This document shows positions 6,076 through 6,841 of a DNA stretch of 6,841 nucleotides, one piece after another; position 1 is the stretch's first letter; every line of letters starts with the position of its first letter. This DNA is from CAYJAD01 sp964370305. Lineage in GTDB: Bacteria > Desulfobacterota > Desulfovibrionia > Desulfovibrionales > Desulfovibrionaceae. The stretch is taken from positions 1 through 6,841 of the forward strand of contig CAYJIU010000098.1 in assembly GCA_964370305.1 (NCBI GenBank), in the 5' to 3' direction. The position numbers and the translations under genes are program-made. The notes beneath the pieces were generated by a model. The model worked only from the letters and a program-made list of their open reading frames with translations. It was not told the origin of the DNA and searched no databases.

Positions 6076-6841
6076 ATGTCGAATCAACCTTATTGCACCA
6101 AAGCTCCCCTGAACACCAAAGAAGACATAATGCATGTCCTTAGCGACAAGGGTGGAGCAAAATATTATGAAGAAATGAAGTCGTTAAAAGTGGATACAGA
6201 GGTTCTTAAGGCTCAACTTGAGAAAACTTGTAAATCACGTACCAGAACTTGGCTTAACATTTGTGCCCACTGTGGCATGTGTGCTGAGAGCTGCTTCTTG
6301 TACACAGCTAACGACAATGTACCAGAGCAAATTCCCTCATATAAAATTCAAGCAACACTTGGCGAAATGCTCAAAAATCCTGAAAAGGTCGATGCCGAAT
6401 TCATGATTAAATGCATGGAAATAGCATGGTCTAAGTGTACTTGCTGTAACCGCTGCTCCGTATATTGCCCTCATGGCATTGATACTGGTATTATGTTCAG
6501 CTACTTACGTGGTATTTTATTCTCTCACGGCTTTGTGCCGTGGGAGCTTAAAATCGGTTCAGGCATGCACCGTGTATATGGTGCACAAATGGACGTTACA
6601 CAAGAAGATTGGCTTGAAACTTGTGAATGGATGATGGACGAAGCTCAAGACGAGTGGCCAGGCATTAGCATCCCTGTTGATGTTGAAAATGCTGACTTCA
6701 TGTATATCTTGAATGCTCGCGAAGTTAAGCACTATCCTGAAGATATTTCAGAAGCTGCCACATTGTTCTACCTTGCAGGCGAAAACTGGACAGTACCAAG
6801 CGAAGGCTGGGAAAATACATCCCTAACCCTATTTGCTGGTG
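6076..6841 (+). CDS. tmcB: HdrD-like iron-sulfur protein, TmcB-like (3' end beyond the window)
   Basis: Partial gene; 255 codons are visible and the frame is open at the right edge. The product is expected to be a cytoplasmic electron-transfer subunit docked on the membrane cytochrome b. Two ferredoxin-type [4Fe-4S] motifs are present: C63-X2-C66-X2-C69-X3-C73 (CAHCGMCAESC, followed by Phe instead of Pro) and C121-X2-C124-X2-C127-X3-C131-Pro (CTCCNRCSVYCP). Their spacing, with a helical linker, is that of HdrC/HdrD/DsrK-type proteins. In that family CCG (cysteine-rich) domains follow; these would lie past base 6841 and are not seen. Additional cysteines C7, C52, C113 and C123 have no assigned role. 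The start is ATG 6076, with AGAAGGAG at 6061-6068, 7 nt upstream and 18 nt after tmcC. DsrK or HmeD is the main alternative. Confidence 0.8.
   Translation, partial: MSNQPYCTKAPLNTKEDIMHVLSDKGGAKYYEEMKSLKVDTEVLKAQLEKTCKSRTRTWLNICAHCGMCAESCFLYTANDNVPEQIPSYKIQATLGEMLKNPEKVDAEFMIKCMEIAWSKCTCCNRCSVYCPHGIDTGIMFSYLRGILFSHGFVPWELKIGSGMHRVYGAQMDVTQEDWLETCEWMMDEAQDEWPGISIPVDVENADFMYILNAREVKHYPEDISEAATLFYLAGENWTVPSEGWENTSLTLFAG

Noticed and set aside
5093..6135. Minus-strand frames opposite tmcA and tmcC
   Set aside because: They mirror genes with clear haem motifs, membrane helices and ribosome sites, and have no support of their own.

Overview
The window reads as chromosomal DNA of a sulfate-reducing bacterium of the Desulfovibrionaceae type. 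The evidence is the right-hand gene set: a small exported acidic multihaem cytochrome, a NarI-like membrane cytochrome b and an HdrD-like iron-sulfur protein. Together these match the Tmc (type II cytochrome c3) transmembrane redox complex. The DNA is AT-rich for that family, so a low-GC lineage is likely. The species cannot be named from the sequence.

Layout. (1) Bases 1-136 are the left edge: a perfect inverted repeat and possibly the 3' end of a convergent plus-strand gene. (2) Bases 137-4567, minus strand, hold a tight polyphosphate operon read right to left: ppk1 (polyphosphate kinase), a small HD-domain protein, then a Ppx/GppA phosphatase with its own C-terminal HD domain. The gaps between genes are 33 nt and 3 nt, so they are almost certainly co-transcribed. 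(3) Bases 4568-4950 are a divergent intergenic region. It has candidate promoters in both directions and a roughly 130-nt tmc leader with three inverted repeats and a 32-codon open frame that overlaps the tmcA start as ATGA. (4) Bases 4951-6841, plus strand, hold tmcA, a tmcC-like gene and a tmcB-like gene cut by the window edge. Each has a clear Shine-Dalgarno site.

How the genes work together. Ppk1 makes polyphosphate from ATP, and the Ppx/GppA protein is expected to cleave polyphosphate or pppGpp. The HD protein looks like a free-standing relative of the Ppx C-terminal domain and may tune that balance; this is inference. The Tmc proteins should pass electrons from the periplasmic cytochrome pool through membrane haem b to a cytoplasmic Fe-S/CCG protein. 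Nothing in the sequence links the two operons except their shared upstream region.

Most notable points. The cytochrome has exactly six Cys and six His, enough for three bis-His haems, where TmcA is described as tetrahaem. The HD protein is a second HD copy whose HD-to-H spacing equals that of Ppx. The tmc leader is unusually structured. I see no mobile element, CRISPR array, rRNA, tRNA or clearly new multi-gene system.
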